From positions 2,419,501 through 2,483,500 of the forward strand of contig NZ_FSQT01000002.1 of NCBI RefSeq assembly GCF_900143515.1: a stretch of 64,000 nt of DNA, written 5' to 3'. The notes below the pieces were generated by a model, which saw nothing but the letters and a program-made list of their open reading frames with translations, made no database searches and was not told where the DNA came from. Position numbers and translations under genes: made by a program. This DNA comes from Micromonospora cremea (GTDB taxonomy: Bacteria; Actinomycetota; Actinomycetes; Mycobacteriales; Micromonosporaceae). Below, one piece after another: positions 63,384 through 64,000 of the stretch. Every line of letters starts with the position of its first letter. Within the stretch, counting starts at the first letter, position 1.

Positions 63384-64000
63384 CCCGGTGCGAGTTCGCG
63401 CACGACGACGGCGCGTACGTGCTGGGAGCCCTGGCCCCCGCCGAGCGGGCGGCCTACGAGCGGCACCTCGCCGGCTGCGCCTCCTGCCGGGACGCGGTCG
63501 CCGAGATCGCCGTCCTGCCCGGGCTGCTCGGTCGCCTCGACCCCGCGGGTCTGGAGCAGTTCCTGCCGCCGCCGACCGCGCCCCGGGTGCCCGCGCTGCT
63601 CGAGGAGGCCAAGGCCCGCCGCCGTCGCGAGCGGTGGGCGACCCGCCGACGGTACGCGCTGACCGGGCTGGTCGCCGCCGCGCTGGCGCTGGTGGTCGGC
63701 GTGGGCGCCGCCACGGTGCTGCGCGGCACCCCGGGCGTCCCGGGGACCCCCGAGCCGCAGGTGTCGATGGTCGCCATGCGACCGGTGGCCAGCGCCGGGC
63801 CGGTGCACGCCGAGATCGGGCTGACCGGCACCGACTGGGGCACCGAGGTGACCATGCGCTGCGGGTACGACCCGCGGACCGGCTACGGCAAGGCGTACAC
63901 CTTCCGGTTGGTGGCACGGGGCCCCGACGGCGCCACTGAGCAGATCGGCTCCTGGCTGGCCGCGCCGGGCGACGCCCTCCAGTTCACCGGCGCGACCCGG
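63380..64000 (+). CDS. Anti-sigma factor with zinc-finger domain (runs off window)
   Basis: Membrane protein that probably holds the adjacent sigma factor inactive. The cytoplasmic anti-sigma domain has HLAGCASC (His29-x3-Cys33-x2-Cys36), the ZAS zinc-binding pattern. A membrane helix (YALTGLVAAALALVVGVGAATVL) lies near residues 94-116, and then an extracytoplasmic RskA-like domain begins. 207 codons are visible and the C-terminus is beyond the window. ATG at 63380 overlaps the sigma stop (TGA), so the pair is co-translated. Confidence 0.9.
   Translation, partial: MTRCEFAHDDGAYVLGALAPAERAAYERHLAGCASCRDAVAEIAVLPGLLGRLDPAGLEQFLPPPTAPRVPALLEEAKARRRRERWATRRRYALTGLVAAALALVVGVGAATVLRGTPGVPGTPEPQVSMVAMRPVASAGPVHAEIGLTGTDWGTEVTMRCGYDPRTGYGKAYTFRLVARGPDGATEQIGSWLAAPGDALQFTGATR

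Overview
The window is very GC-rich, uses many GTG starts and overlapping ATGA/GTGA gene junctions, and carries a BldC-type regulator, a futalosine-pathway menaquinone set, a 14-gene respiratory complex I operon, an LPXTG surface protein and HelD. This points to a filamentous actinomycete. The gene order and short intergenic repeats look most like Micromonospora or a close relative in the Micromonosporaceae; the genus is inferred, not proven. No tRNA, rRNA, CRISPR array, prophage or intact transposon was seen.

Layout. 0-4.6 kb: UbiX flavin prenyltransferase, BldC-like and Lrp-type regulators, an SDR oxidoreductase, a Cds1-like cysteine desulfhydrase and a putative glycolipid-binding protein. 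4.7-10.3 kb (minus strand): a DEAD-box RNA helicase with a long repetitive tail, a proline-rich tail-anchored protein and a secreted NlpC/P60 hydrolase. 10.5-16 kb: mqnE with two small membrane proteins, then divergent secreted C39-like and M14 peptidases. 16.1-19.3 kb: a cobalamin riboswitch and a B12-type ABC transporter (btuF-btuC-btuD). 19.4-23.7 kb: a VOC protein, a four-gene drug/lipid-type ABC operon with a winged-helix regulator, and an unknown protein. 23.7-27.5 kb: HelD and a frameshifted HNH/DUF222 gene. 27.8-36.4 kb: mqnA, two tandem beta-lactamase-fold hydrolases, the paaABCDE phenylacetyl-CoA epoxidase operon and mqnC. 36.5-40.7 kb: an LPXTG protein, menG/ubiE, a small acidic protein and a menJ-type reductase. 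40.8-57.1 kb: nuoA-nuoN. 57.2-64 kb: a polyprenyl diphosphate synthase, an MFS transporter, an IclR regulator, PhoX, and an ECF sigma/anti-sigma pair that runs off the end.

How it fits together. The strongest theme is respiration. The window supplies most of a futalosine menaquinone pathway (mqnA, mqnE, mqnC, a UbiX-type prenyl-flavin supplier, polyprenyl synthase, MenG methyltransferase, MenJ-type reductase) and the complex I that uses menaquinone. A near-consensus Rex (NADH/NAD+) operator lies in front of menJ-nuo. mqnB, mqnD, mqnP and the ubiD-type decarboxylase are not here. Other control elements read from sequence are a cobalamin riboswitch with a hairpin over the ribosome-binding site, a PHO box upstream of phoX, about ten -10-like hexamers placed 6-8 nt before start codons (probable leaderless mRNAs), and several strong bidirectional terminators.

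I did not find a clearly new defence or mobile system. The less expected observations are a 22-codon ORF that links nuoL and nuoM by overlapping stop/start codons, an ECF sigma factor whose only Shine-Dalgarno-spaced start is ATC, twin GTGA-loop hairpins flanking the LPXTG gene, a repeat that appears once between genes and once inside the paaD reading frame, and an unusually long disordered tail on NuoE.
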